NCBI GenBank assembly: GCA_050952065.1
Contig: JBMNKF010000005.1
Coordinates: 1 to 64,000, forward strand
Direction: 5' to 3'
DNA length: 64,000 nt
Origin: JAXGZG01 sp050952065
Lineage (GTDB): Bacteria; Bacillota; Sulfobacillia; Fermentithermobacillales; Fermentithermobacillaceae
Positions 55,078-62,945 of this stretch are shown one piece after another (position 1 is the first letter of the stretch; every line of letters begins with the position of its first letter). Under the pieces are notes generated by a model, which was given only the letters and a program-made list of their open reading frames with translations, ran no database searches and was not told the DNA's origin. A program made the translations under genes and the position numbers.

Positions 55078-55887
55078 TCAATACTGGTACCTGATTTCGT
55101 AAGTCTCGTCGGGTTTCACAACGGTCTTGCGAGAGCGGGCTGCCCCAAATGTAGGATCAAACTGCTCCCAATTCTCGCCGTCGAAAGCAGCGGTCCAAGC
55201 GTGATATCCCCTTTGAGATCCAACGTAACCGGTGATGAGTTTTGCGGGAATCCCTATGCTGCGAAGAAGGCCCGCCATTAGTGATGCCAAGTCGTAGCAA
55301 ATACCTTTCTTGGCTTCGATGACCTCGTCAAGGTCAGGCAGGTATCCTGTCCCTACGCTCTTGGCCTTCTTGTGATCATAGGCGAAATTGCGGACTATGT
55401 AGTCATACACCGCCAAGATGCGTTCTTTGTCCGATTCGAGACCTTCGACGATCTCCTGGGCCAGTGCAATGGTCTTTTCAGAGGCCTTCCAGTTTATGTT
55501 CTGTATCGACGAAAGATAGACGGTGTTCTCATCTTCCACATCCAAAACTACTACAGACCTGTTGATTTCTCTGTATAGGTTGCCCGTGGTATTCTGCATG
55601 AGTCTTATGGTGTATACGCCGTTCCCCATCTGCAAAGGCAGAGCCTCTGGATCCTCTCCTGGACGTACGTCGTACGCGTAGCGCTCGGTTCCTTTTTCCA
55701 CGAGAGCCTTAATGCGACCATACGTTTCACCGGGATGGGTGACGGCGACGTACCCTTCGGCGGCTGTGGAAACGTCGATACCTCCGCCTAACGCTAAGGC
55801 CGTACTAGGTCCCAAAGAGGAGACTAAGGTGAACAGAACGGTGATGGCAGTCACGAGGATCAGCGATCTCCGAGTATTGCGGCGCAA
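55078..55887 (-). CDS. Secreted transglutaminase-like protein
   Basis: Exported protein of 269 aa with a transglutaminase-like cysteine protease fold. A signal peptide (LILVTAITVLFTLVSSLG, cleavage near ALA) precedes the core, where the Cys-His-Asp triad appears as KGICYDLASLMAG, GYHAW and QFDPTFG. It may remodel or crosslink wall or surface proteins. The TTG at 55887 is chosen because GGAGG at 55900-55896 lies 8 bases upstream; an ATG at 55902 would sit inside the riboswitch end. A class I c-di-GMP riboswitch immediately precedes it. Confidence 0.88.
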   Translation of the reverse strand: MRRNTRRSLILVTAITVLFTLVSSLGPSTALALGGGIDVSTAAEGYVAVTHPGETYGRIKALVEKGTERYAYDVRPGEDPEALPLQMGNGVYTIRLMQNTTGNLYREINRSVVVLDVEDENTVYLSSIQNINWKASEKTIALAQEIVEGLESDKERILAVYDYIVRNFAYDHKKAKSVGTGYLPDLDEVIEAKKGICYDLASLMAGLLRSIGIPAKLITGYVGSQRGYHAWTAAFDGENWEQFDPTFGAARSRKTVVKPDETYEIRYQY

Positions 55888-55900
55888 ACAAAAGACCTCC

Positions 55901-56003
55901 ATTCGGTAGCTGGCTGCCTTGTCCTTTTGGGGTTTAGGCCCTTTAGCTTTGCGTCGCCGCCTTTCGGCGGTTTTGCCTTTATCGTGAGAGGGAACTCTCT
56001 ACC
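55901..56003 (-). promoter_or_regulatory. Class I cyclic-di-GMP (GEMM-I) riboswitch
   Basis: On the minus strand the hallmark elements occur in order: CACGATAAAGGCAAAACC, the GAAA-capped stem CCGCCGAAAGGCGG, CGACGCAAAGC, GGGCCTAAACCCC, AAGGCAGCC and the closing GCTACCGA. GGTAG at the 5' side can pair with CTACC at the 3' end. The ribosome site GGAGG of the transglutaminase gene starts directly after the aptamer and no terminator is visible, so control of translation initiation is inferred. Confidence 0.95.
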
Positions 56004-56012
56004 ACTACTAGT

Positions 56013-56041
56013 ATTGTCGCACTATGGAGGGCCAAAGTTAA
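56013..56041 (-). promoter_or_regulatory. Probable promoter of the transglutaminase leader
   Basis: Minus-strand TTAACT (56041-56036), 17-base spacer, GACAAT (56018-56013), just upstream of the c-di-GMP-I aptamer. The -10 is imperfect. Confidence 0.45.
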
Positions 56042-56084
56042 CAGTCGTATGGGACCAATGGCCCACGGAGTCAAGTTAGTCACC

Positions 56085-56720
56085 CTATTCCACAAGTTCG
56101 GCCTGTACTACCAGCCTCTGGCTTGTGTCCCCTTTGGGATGGCAGGTGATGAGTGTGAGCTGGGTCTTGGTCCGGTCCTGCTTCAGCACCGAAACGTCAT
56201 CTGGTGCAACAACAACTACGCGTGTGACCTCAAACAGGAGGGTCTCGGACCCTGTGAGAACGTTGATCTCATCGCCAACAGAGACCTTGTCGAGGTTGAG
56301 GAATGGGTGCATTTTGAAGCTGGTGCGATGCCCCGCTAGGGCCGAATTACCCCTGGCGCCTGGGAGGGCGGTTCCCCTGATGCGCCCGACGCCGTGGGTC
56401 AGTTCGTCGACGCCGACGCCGTCGAGAATCCGAACGCGCACGTCTATGCTGGGGATGACAAGAATGCCAAGTTCCACGAGAGATTTCGGAACTGGCAAGG
56501 ACTCGGTATCTGAGGCTGGATCAGGTGACTCTGGCGAGACAGTCTCTGAAACCACGGCGGCGTATCTTGCGAGGTCAGCATCGACCTTCATCTGAAGATA
56601 CGCCGCCTTAGCCTGCGAACCTAATGTGTACAAGACGATGGCGATCCCGGCTACTAGCAGGAAAGATGAGACAAGATTGTGCTCTTTCCGTCTCTTGGTA
56701 GAAACCCTGGACCGCCTCAA
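56085..56720 (-). CDS. Sortase (class D/E-like)
   Basis: Membrane transpeptidase that cleaves LPxTG-type proteins and attaches them to the wall, 211 aa. An N-terminal anchor helix (SSFLLVAGIAIVLYTLG) is followed by the catalytic His in ALAGHRTSF, Cys in TLITCHP and Arg in SQRLVV. TTG start behind GGGAGAT, 9 bases after the stop of an LPGTG protein, its probable substrate. The sequence type fits class D or E; a profile search would decide. Confidence 0.92.
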   Translation of the reverse strand: MRRSRVSTKRRKEHNLVSSFLLVAGIAIVLYTLGSQAKAAYLQMKVDADLARYAAVVSETVSPESPDPASDTESLPVPKSLVELGILVIPSIDVRVRILDGVGVDELTHGVGRIRGTALPGARGNSALAGHRTSFKMHPFLNLDKVSVGDEINVLTGSETLLFEVTRVVVVAPDDVSVLKQDRTKTQLTLITCHPKGDTSQRLVVQAELVE

Positions 56721-56729
56721 CTTATCTCC

Positions 56730-57653
56730 CTAACGCCGTTTGCGTTTTAGGACCATCCCTAGGCTTGCCAGGGATATACCGATTCCATAGAGCGTGCTGG
56801 CTGCCATTCCACCGGTCCCAGGAAGCAAGGGCGGGGGCTCGTCATCGATGATCTCTTCATCGACAGCCACGTACCAGAACGTAATCTGTCCATCGAGAAC
56901 CGTGAAGTAGTGTGTCTTTGAACTTGCCTCGCCGTCTCTTAGCTCGTAACCATCAATGGCCGGGGCGGTAACAGTCAGCGTATAGCCTACTTCACGCGTG
57001 AAACTCTGGGACGGAAGAAGCTCAGTTGCGGTTCCCGAGAGCATGTACTTCACGGTAAGCGTGCTGTACTGGGTTACGGGCGGAGAGTAGACCACGTACC
57101 AGAAGGTATATGTGCCGTCCTCTTCACCGTATGTGTATTCATATGAACTAGGCTGCCCAGATTTCAGCGCGTAGCCTGAGATACCGGGAGCATATACCGT
57201 CACTTCGGAGCCTACCTCTCCTTCATGCACTGAAGGCTCTCGAATTTCGGTATCTGTTCCATCGAGTTTGTACAGCACCGTGAGCTTGCTGGTTTGCGTT
57301 TTCGAGTACCGATTTGTGATGGTAACCTCAGCCACCTCACCTGCGACCACAGTGACGACGTTGGATTCAGTGTATAGAGGCGTATCGAACCCTTCTGGGA
57401 CTTCTTCCTCGACGGTGTACTGACCGGGAGGCAGGTCTTCAAACAGCAAGGGAGTTTCAACCGTGACCGTTCCCGTACGCACGACCTGATTGTCCGAGTT
57501 CTTGACATTGACAGTGAAGCCCATCGGTTCATCGGCCATCGGATCCACCGACTCAAGGATTAAGTCGTCTTCGAACTGCTTCATCACTTTGATGGAGCCG
57601 TATGCCGTGTATGTGTTCTCTATCAAGCGCCTGCATGATATGGTCGCCTCCAA
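56730..57653 (-). CDS. LPGTG-anchored surface protein with MucBP repeats, N-terminus missing
   Basis: Sortase substrate of 307 aa as readable. It has a prealbumin/Cna_B-like domain (residues 18-117, containing FEDLPPGQYTVEEEVPEG), two MucBP-like repeats (SKLTVLYKLDGTDTE and STLTVKYMLSGTATE, each ending in TFWYV), a Pro-rich stretch and the sorting signal LLPGTGG, a hydrophobic helix and KRKRR. No signal peptide or credible start is seen: the reading opens with a TTG inside what looks like the end of another domain, and a stop lies 10 codons upstream. It is probably the 3' end of a larger gene. Operon with the sortase. Confidence 0.8.
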   Translation of the reverse strand: MEATISCRRLIENTYTAYGSIKVMKQFEDDLILESVDPMADEPMGFTVNVKNSDNQVVRTGTVTVETPLLFEDLPPGQYTVEEEVPEGFDTPLYTESNVVTVVAGEVAEVTITNRYSKTQTSKLTVLYKLDGTDTEIREPSVHEGEVGSEVTVYAPGISGYALKSGQPSSYEYTYGEEDGTYTFWYVVYSPPVTQYSTLTVKYMLSGTATELLPSQSFTREVGYTLTVTAPAIDGYELRDGEASSKTHYFTVLDGQITFWYVAVDEEIIDDEPPPLLPGTGGMAASTLYGIGISLASLGMVLKRKRR

Positions 57654-58680
57654 TAGTGCCGGAATGGGAACGTTTGGCTAACATGGTATTTCTTCGTTGT
57701 CAGGCTGAATACCTTCAGGTCGCCTTGGTGGTATTCGCACGGAGATGGCTAGACGGGAAGAAGACTACTTTCCTGAAGGGTGTGGCAAGAGAGCTTCGCG
57801 CTCTCGTGTAGCCAGTTCATATCGAGCGCGTGTGGCGCGGGCAGCCACAAGGTAATGTTGATGCGGTTTTAGTGACCTTTGAGGCGGTAAACCGTACTAG
57901 AGTTCACGTAAGGAGGGTTGCCGGGACATCATGGGTGCGATCTGTCTCCGCAGATAGGGCACATCGAAGCGAAGCCTGATCGAGGGCCACTACCCAAAAG
58001 GTCCTACTGTATCGCTCCACAAATGGACGCGTCTCGTACGCAACATACCTGACATGCCCATCGTACTCCACGCATGTTCCGTAGGCAAATGCCATAGGAA
58101 TCGGCACTGATAGGGCTAAGAGCCTCATCGGGCGAAACCCACTTGATGCACTCGGTCTCCCTCTTGCGCCTCCTGACGCTCCATTTTGAAGCGGGCTCAC
58201 CGTGATGAGGCGCGACGAAGGGCGACTTCTGTGCGAGAGCGCCTCGAATTGAAGCGAGGTTTGGAATGTGAAGGGATTCGCAAGAAGCCTACGGAGTGTT
58301 CTGGTTCAATCTGAAGCGAACTGCTCGAGATGAGGCTCGGAGACGAACTGTCCCACGGCGATGAGGCGCGCACCCAAGTATACAGGGCGTGATGAGGCGC
58401 AAGGCGGAGCACCTGGCATCGGAAACAAGGGCGGAGGCGGTCCAGAACCGGCATTACGCTTCAAATTGATGCGCAGTTGCGAGTTGAGCGCTCCGTTCTG
58501 AAGCATCAGGTCGACCAAGACGCCCAATGGTGGCTTGGCCATGCTGAGCCATCGTCCAATCAAAATGGCGCGTCTGGCTAGATACCCGACAAGATGTCAC
58601 ACACAAGGAGAGACCATGGCAGATTATGGTAGAATATGGTAGAGTACGTCAGAGCTATCTTGGGTGCGGAGGCTATGTGA
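57654..58680. other. Gene-poor region of about 1 kb
   Basis: No confident gene on either strand. Short open readings (for example 57904-58200 minus) have no recognisable domain or ribosome site. The decamer GATGAGGCKC occurs at 58204, 58329, 58360 and 58391, the last three spaced exactly 31 bases. It may hold the lost 5' part of the LPGTG protein gene, but no signal peptide or Ig-like remnant could be read. Confidence 0.5.
58625..58643 (+). repeat. Tandem 9-bp direct repeat (possible operator)
   Basis: TATGGTAGA occurs twice separated by one A, about 40 bases upstream of a winged-helix protein gene. Confidence 0.5.
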
Positions 58681-59418
58681 TTGCGATTACCAGAGTGCGT
58701 TATGGATGAGCTGGCGAAAGACCGGAACCTTGGGGTTGAAGAGAGGGGGCTCTATCTCTTGGCTTGGGCCCACGATCCCCCGACAATAGCCGCCCTTTCG
58801 GCCCTCGCAAACATGAACCGCAACAGGGCGGCCCGCGCGTGCAAACTTCTGGCAGAGCGGGGATGGATGAAACTGACGAAGCAAAGAACACGCATTAGGC
58901 CGGCAGCGTTGATTCCAAACTCCTGCCAGATCGTGATGGCTCATGAACTCGAGGATGATTACGAACTTGTCCCTTATAGGGGTGAGTTCCTAGCCAGAAA
59001 GCGAATAGACTGGTACCTTGTTCGGGACGAGTACATTTGTAACGCCCGCCCAAAGTTTCTAACGAACCCCCGAACGAAGAAGCAGTTCGAATATGACACG
59101 TATGATCGAAAGCGACGGCTGGCGACAGAGTATCACGGTTCACAGCATTACAAGGAAACACCGGAGTACAGGCAGGAGGACGTCGACACACAACAGGCAA
59201 ATGACCTAATGAAGGAAAGCTTAAGTGCGAGGCACGGGATTACGCTGCTGGTCTTCAACTACCACGACTTGCGGCCCGGAGTGCTGGAGAAGAGGCTGGA
59301 CGAGGTCGTCCCCCACTTGAGGCGCGGGTACGTCGATATGAACGGCCCGTATATCAAGGTATTGAATAGGATCTGCGAGAACTACGCAGCCAAGGTTGAC
59401 AGAGCCGAGAAGATGTAG
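58681..59418 (+). CDS. Winged-helix protein with Vsr-like PD-(D/E)XK nuclease-like domain
   Basis: A 245-aa protein I do not recognise as a named family. The N-terminal 85 residues look like a winged helix (LSALANMNRNRAARACKLLAERG). The C-terminal part (residues 115-225) resembles very-short-patch-repair-like nucleases: KRRLATEYHGSQHYKET, then DLMKESLSARHGITLLVFNY, matching the ExxG-xQHY and D..K..c....gI.L pattern of that fold. TTG start at 58681 with GGAGG 8 bases upstream. A tandem repeat in front could be an autoregulatory site. A defence, repair or mobile-element role is possible but unproven. Confidence 0.7.
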   Translation: MRLPECVMDELAKDRNLGVEERGLYLLAWAHDPPTIAALSALANMNRNRAARACKLLAERGWMKLTKQRTRIRPAALIPNSCQIVMAHELEDDYELVPYRGEFLARKRIDWYLVRDEYICNARPKFLTNPRTKKQFEYDTYDRKRRLATEYHGSQHYKETPEYRQEDVDTQQANDLMKESLSARHGITLLVFNYHDLRPGVLEKRLDEVVPHLRRGYVDMNGPYIKVLNRICENYAAKVDRAEKM

Positions 59419-59525
59419 GCGCAAGTAAATGCGGAGGAAAAACGTGTCACTGAACGTGGATGAGCCTGTACCCTCGGGAAGGCATTCTGGACAGGTTTGT
59501 GAGACTGGAACGGGAGGGTCTGTGT

Positions 59526-60767
59526 ATGAACGGAACGCTTCCAATAAGTACTGGGAAACTCCACAGGTCGGAGCTAGCGGGTCAGGTCGCTATCGTCACA
59601 GGGGCCGGCAGAGGCATCGGCTATGAGACGGCGAGAGCCCTGGCATGGCTAGGTGCCAAAGTGGTCATCGCCGAGATTGACGCGAATACCGGCGCGAGCG
59701 CCGCCGACACCATCAACCGCGAGATGGGTTGCGGGTCCGCGCTATTCGTCCACTGCGATGTTGGAAGTGAGGATGACGTTAATCGCCTGCGTGATGAGGT
59801 CCTGTCCCGTCTTGGCCCCGCGGACATCGTCATCAACAACGCTATTGTAGCGCCGCTAGGAGCGGTCAAAGATACCGCCATAGAAGACTGGGACCTAGGT
59901 TATCGGGTCATTGTACGAGGCCCGGTGTTGCTGGCCAAAGCTTTCATTCCATCCATGATTGAGCGAAATCGAGGAGTCTTCGTCTGCGTCGCTTCGTCTG
60001 GACCCGCACCTTTCATGGGCCCGTACGAAGTGTGCAAGATAGCCCAGGGTGGTGTGGCTTCGACGCTGGACATGGAGCTCGAGGATACCGGCGTCGTGGC
60101 ATTTACCATAGGTCCGGGCATATGCGCTACTCCCGGCGCGCTCGAAGCGATCGAGCGGCTCGCTCCTATGTACGGAAAGTCTGTGCCGGAGTTCTTCGAG
60201 ATGAGCAAGGCCCAGATGATCACTCCCGAAGCGGCGGGCGCGGGATTTGCTGCCGCAGTCGCCCTGGCTGAACAGTTCCAGGGGCAGGAGACCAGTTCGT
60301 TTGCCGCTCTTAAGGCTGCCGGGATCGAATGGCCTCAAGATTCTCTTACCGAGGCGGGAGAGCAGCTGAAGTCGGAGAAGGTCAAGCCAAGCGACTTGGA
60401 TCGTGCTCGGCAATTGTGTGCGGCGGTGCTCAGGACGCTTGAAGAGCAGTATGAGGGCTTCAAGAAGCGGCCGCTGTTCGAGCGTCAGTGGACGCTCAGG
60501 GACTTCAAGAAGAACGCGGGCATGCCGGTTGAGCAGTGGATTGATGCGCTCAAGGACCTTGACCGCAGGCTCAACGCATCCCAAGACTCCTACGACAAGG
60601 CCAATGCAAGGTGTTCCGCCGATTTAAACAGCCTGGTGAAGTACTTCAAGCACATGCAGGATCTTCTCTCAGGTTGGGAAAAGGACCCCCAGAAACTGGA
60701 AGAGCACATGAAGACCCTGAAGGGCTGGGAAGCTGACGCGGCCGAACTCAGGGATATTCTCGCCTGA
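59526..60767 (+). CDS. SDR-family oxidoreductase with C-terminal helical extension
   Basis: Short-chain dehydrogenase of 413 aa, about 140 longer than usual. The nucleotide motif TGAGRGIG, the NNA motif and the catalytic YEVCK (preceded by ASSGPAPFMGP) lie in the first 200 residues. After about residue 285 comes a charged, mostly helical tail without a family I can name. The ATG at 59526 behind GGGAGGG is favoured over an upstream ATG at 59460. Substrate unknown. The neighbours give no pathway. Confidence 0.85.
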   Translation: MNGTLPISTGKLHRSELAGQVAIVTGAGRGIGYETARALAWLGAKVVIAEIDANTGASAADTINREMGCGSALFVHCDVGSEDDVNRLRDEVLSRLGPADIVINNAIVAPLGAVKDTAIEDWDLGYRVIVRGPVLLAKAFIPSMIERNRGVFVCVASSGPAPFMGPYEVCKIAQGGVASTLDMELEDTGVVAFTIGPGICATPGALEAIERLAPMYGKSVPEFFEMSKAQMITPEAAGAGFAAAVALAEQFQGQETSSFAALKAAGIEWPQDSLTEAGEQLKSEKVKPSDLDRARQLCAAVLRTLEEQYEGFKKRPLFERQWTLRDFKKNAGMPVEQWIDALKDLDRRLNASQDSYDKANARCSADLNSLVKYFKHMQDLLSGWEKDPQKLEEHMKTLKGWEADAAELRDILA

Positions 60768-60788
60768 GCAGACCCACAGGCAGTGTAA

Positions 60789-61121
60789 ATGGGTGCCACG
60801 TCGCACCTTAGTTCCCCAATGAACTGCAGTGCCCGTTCGCTATGCAGAGGGGCGTGTTCGTGCTCGATCGCAGGCCCAATTCGTGGAACATCTCGACGTG
60901 ACACCCAGGACCCACACCTCCAGGGTATCCGTCGCTATGCTCGTGACCCTAGCGGTGGAGTCCTTGGCGTGCCGGACTCGCGGCTAGGATGGTCGCCGGC
61001 TGACATCGTGGCTCAACTACGCGCAGAGTCGAAAGCCCGCTGGCGAGGAGTTGGACGCAATGATCAGTGCCCCTGCTGCAGCGGCCGTAAGATGAAGCAC
61101 TACTGGTCCAAGCGGTTGTAG
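60789..61121 (+). CDS. Small protein with a degenerate SEC-C motif
   Basis: Only the last 25 or so residues are recognisable: GRNDQCPCCSGRKMKHYW matches the SEC-C metal-binding motif, but the final Cys/His-Cys pair is replaced by YW. No good ribosome site precedes the ATG at 60789, and the N-terminal part has no family. It may be a decayed fragment. Confidence 0.4.
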   Translation: MGATSHLSSPMNCSARSLCRGACSCSIAGPIRGTSRRDTQDPHLQGIRRYARDPSGGVLGVPDSRLGWSPADIVAQLRAESKARWRGVGRNDQCPCCSGRKMKHYWSKRL

Positions 61122-61146
61122 GATCTGTGAGAATCTCAGTTCGCTA

Positions 61147-61980
61147 TCATAAATACTGGCTTACTTCCACCAACTCGTGCTTCGGCGAGTTCTCGACGGC
61201 ATGCCTCAGTATGGGGATGTGTCCCTGCCCGAAGATGACCAGGATCCGGTCCTCGGGCGATTCGGTTATGCGCTTTAGGTTGGCGAAGATCCGCAGATTA
61301 CGATTGTACCACCATCCCGAAATCCAATCCGGAAGGGTGTAGTCCCCCGCCTCGGCATCTGCCCAAGCAAGGTAGACTGCGAGCCCGAGGCTGATTTGCT
61401 GCGGCGAGTTTAAGTACAAGAGATGCTCCCGCAGGGAATGGGTGGCCATGTGCTGCTCCAGGTTCCTGTAGATGCGTTCGAAGTCAGCGACGGCGTAATC
61501 AAAGAGGGTGAAGAAGAGCCGATCGTCGGGGATATCCGCGCCTCTGGCTCCAAGCCTTTTGCGGGCATACTCCGTTAGTTTTTCTTCCGGCTCGTACTGG
61601 CGTCCCCATTCATCAATGGGATACACCCGCTGGTGGCCCAGCGCAGATGCGATGCGGAAGCCGATCTGGTGGCCCTCCCACGGCGTCAGGGTGAACGCTC
61701 CGTCTTTGTAGGGTCGGTAGTCTGCGTTGAGGGATGCGTCCTTGCCCATCTTGTCTTCCAGAGCTATCTTGGTGGGCCGGAAGCGCTTAAGTAGCTCCAC
61801 AACCTCCTCAATCTCCTGCTGCTTTTCGGGCGAAAGCATGTCCAGGATCACTTTCGGCTTGAGCATGTCATTAGTTGAGAACTTGAAGTGGTATGTTCCC
61901 AGGAGAAGGACTTGTGCCCGTCGCGTAATACCCAGCAACGTCGCAAGGGCAGTTGGAGGGGTGCTTGGGTTAGAAGTCAT
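61147..61980 (-). CDS. DUF5694 family protein (TraB/ChaN-like fold)
   Basis: A 277-aa protein of the DUF5694 family, related to the TIKI/TraB/ChaN group. LLLGTYHFKFS near the N-terminus, KIALED, and the C-terminal IFGQGHIPILRHAVE are the typical conserved stretches, with possible metal-binding His and Glu. No secretion signal is seen. ATG at 61980 has AAGGAGTC upstream. Function is unknown. Confidence 0.82.
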   Translation of the reverse strand: MTSNPSTPPTALATLLGITRRAQVLLLGTYHFKFSTNDMLKPKVILDMLSPEKQQEIEEVVELLKRFRPTKIALEDKMGKDASLNADYRPYKDGAFTLTPWEGHQIGFRIASALGHQRVYPIDEWGRQYEPEEKLTEYARKRLGARGADIPDDRLFFTLFDYAVADFERIYRNLEQHMATHSLREHLLYLNSPQQISLGLAVYLAWADAEAGDYTLPDWISGWWYNRNLRIFANLKRITESPEDRILVIFGQGHIPILRHAVENSPKHELVEVSQYL

Positions 61981-62086
61981 ATTTCAGACTCCTTTCGCGC
62001 TGTGAAGTCGGAAGCGAACACCACGCGGCGAACATGCCTGTGGCCTTCGACGGCTTAGATCGCGAAATGAGGTCCTTCGGCAATGC

Positions 62087-62548
62087 CTATTGTTTCGCGC
62101 CACACTCGCCGCAAAAGCGCGCGCCGGGGGCCAACGTAGCGCCGCAGCTTCTGCACTTGGACGCCCCGAGTTTTGTTCCGCACTCCTGACAGAACTTCAC
62201 ACCCTCCTGGTTAAGATGGCCGCACTGAGGGCAGGTCCGCTGTTCCTTCGCCCGTTGCTCTTCCTGTTGTTTCCTTGCTGCTTCTGCCTGGACCTGATCG
62301 AGTTTGGACTGCGCTTCCGCTATGCTGGCCTGCACTGTTCTGAGTTGGCTCTCTAATTCCGGAAACTGGCCTCTGCTCCGCGATAGCGCCTGCTTGCCGA
62401 TCTCAGCGTAGATCTCAGTCTCTCGTGTGCGTAGGTCGTTAAGCTCTGACTGAGCCTGCATTTTCTTGACTTCCGGATCGTCCTGCGGCATCAAGCCGGT
62501 GAGTCCCTTCATCAGACCGCCAAGTCCGGCAAATACGTCTCCTTTCAT
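62087..62548 (-). CDS. Coiled-coil protein with double zinc ribbon
   Basis: A 153-aa protein: an N-terminal glycine/leucine-rich segment, a coiled coil (residues 35-100, rich in Gln/Glu/Lys), then two zinc ribbons of the CxxC type (CPQCGHLNQEGVKFCQECG and CRSCGATLAPGARFCGECG). ATG at 62548 behind AAAGGAGA. Such proteins are often scaffolds or adaptors; no specific role is claimed. Confidence 0.82.
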   Translation of the reverse strand: MKGDVFAGLGGLMKGLTGLMPQDDPEVKKMQAQSELNDLRTRETEIYAEIGKQALSRSRGQFPELESQLRTVQASIAEAQSKLDQVQAEAARKQQEEQRAKEQRTCPQCGHLNQEGVKFCQECGTKLGASKCRSCGATLAPGARFCGECGAKQ

Positions 62549-62945
62549 ATCGGAGTCTCCTTTCTGTCCTCACGCTCGTACAATTCTCACCACTACTCGC
62601 GTCAAGGTGTGACAACGAAATCATGTTAACCGCGCCAAGCCCAATATCCTGCAACCTGTCCGATTTCGAACGGCTTGGTGAAGCATCTCGCTGGCCCCGG
62701 TCATGTTACTATGCGTCTTGTTTCGCTGGTATTCGCCGCCAAGGGCGACAAGAGCCGGTTTTCCCGTGACAACAGCTCTCCCGCGCACTTGTCTAGCCCG
62801 GTCTTGAGAAGGATAAGCGTAGACGGTGGATAGAAAATATACAGAGATGTATAATGGCCCGTGAGTCACAATAGGGTAAGGCAGGAAGGGAAACCCTACG
62901 ATTGTATTGGTCCGTTGGGGCTGCTTTTGCCTTGAGGAGGCGCTT
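62549..62945. other. Intergenic region, about 400 bases
   Basis: No gene is supported on either strand. A TATAAT at 62850-62855 could be a -10 box for the downstream peptidase, but no -35 is visible. Confidence 0.4.

Noticed and set aside
57904..58200. 98-residue open reading on the minus strand as a gene
   Set aside because: No ribosome site, no recognisable domain, and it lies in repetitive gene-poor DNA.
58204..58431. CRISPR array or mobile-element repeats
   Set aside because: The repeats are only 10 bases, units differ otherwise, and no cas or transposase gene is present.
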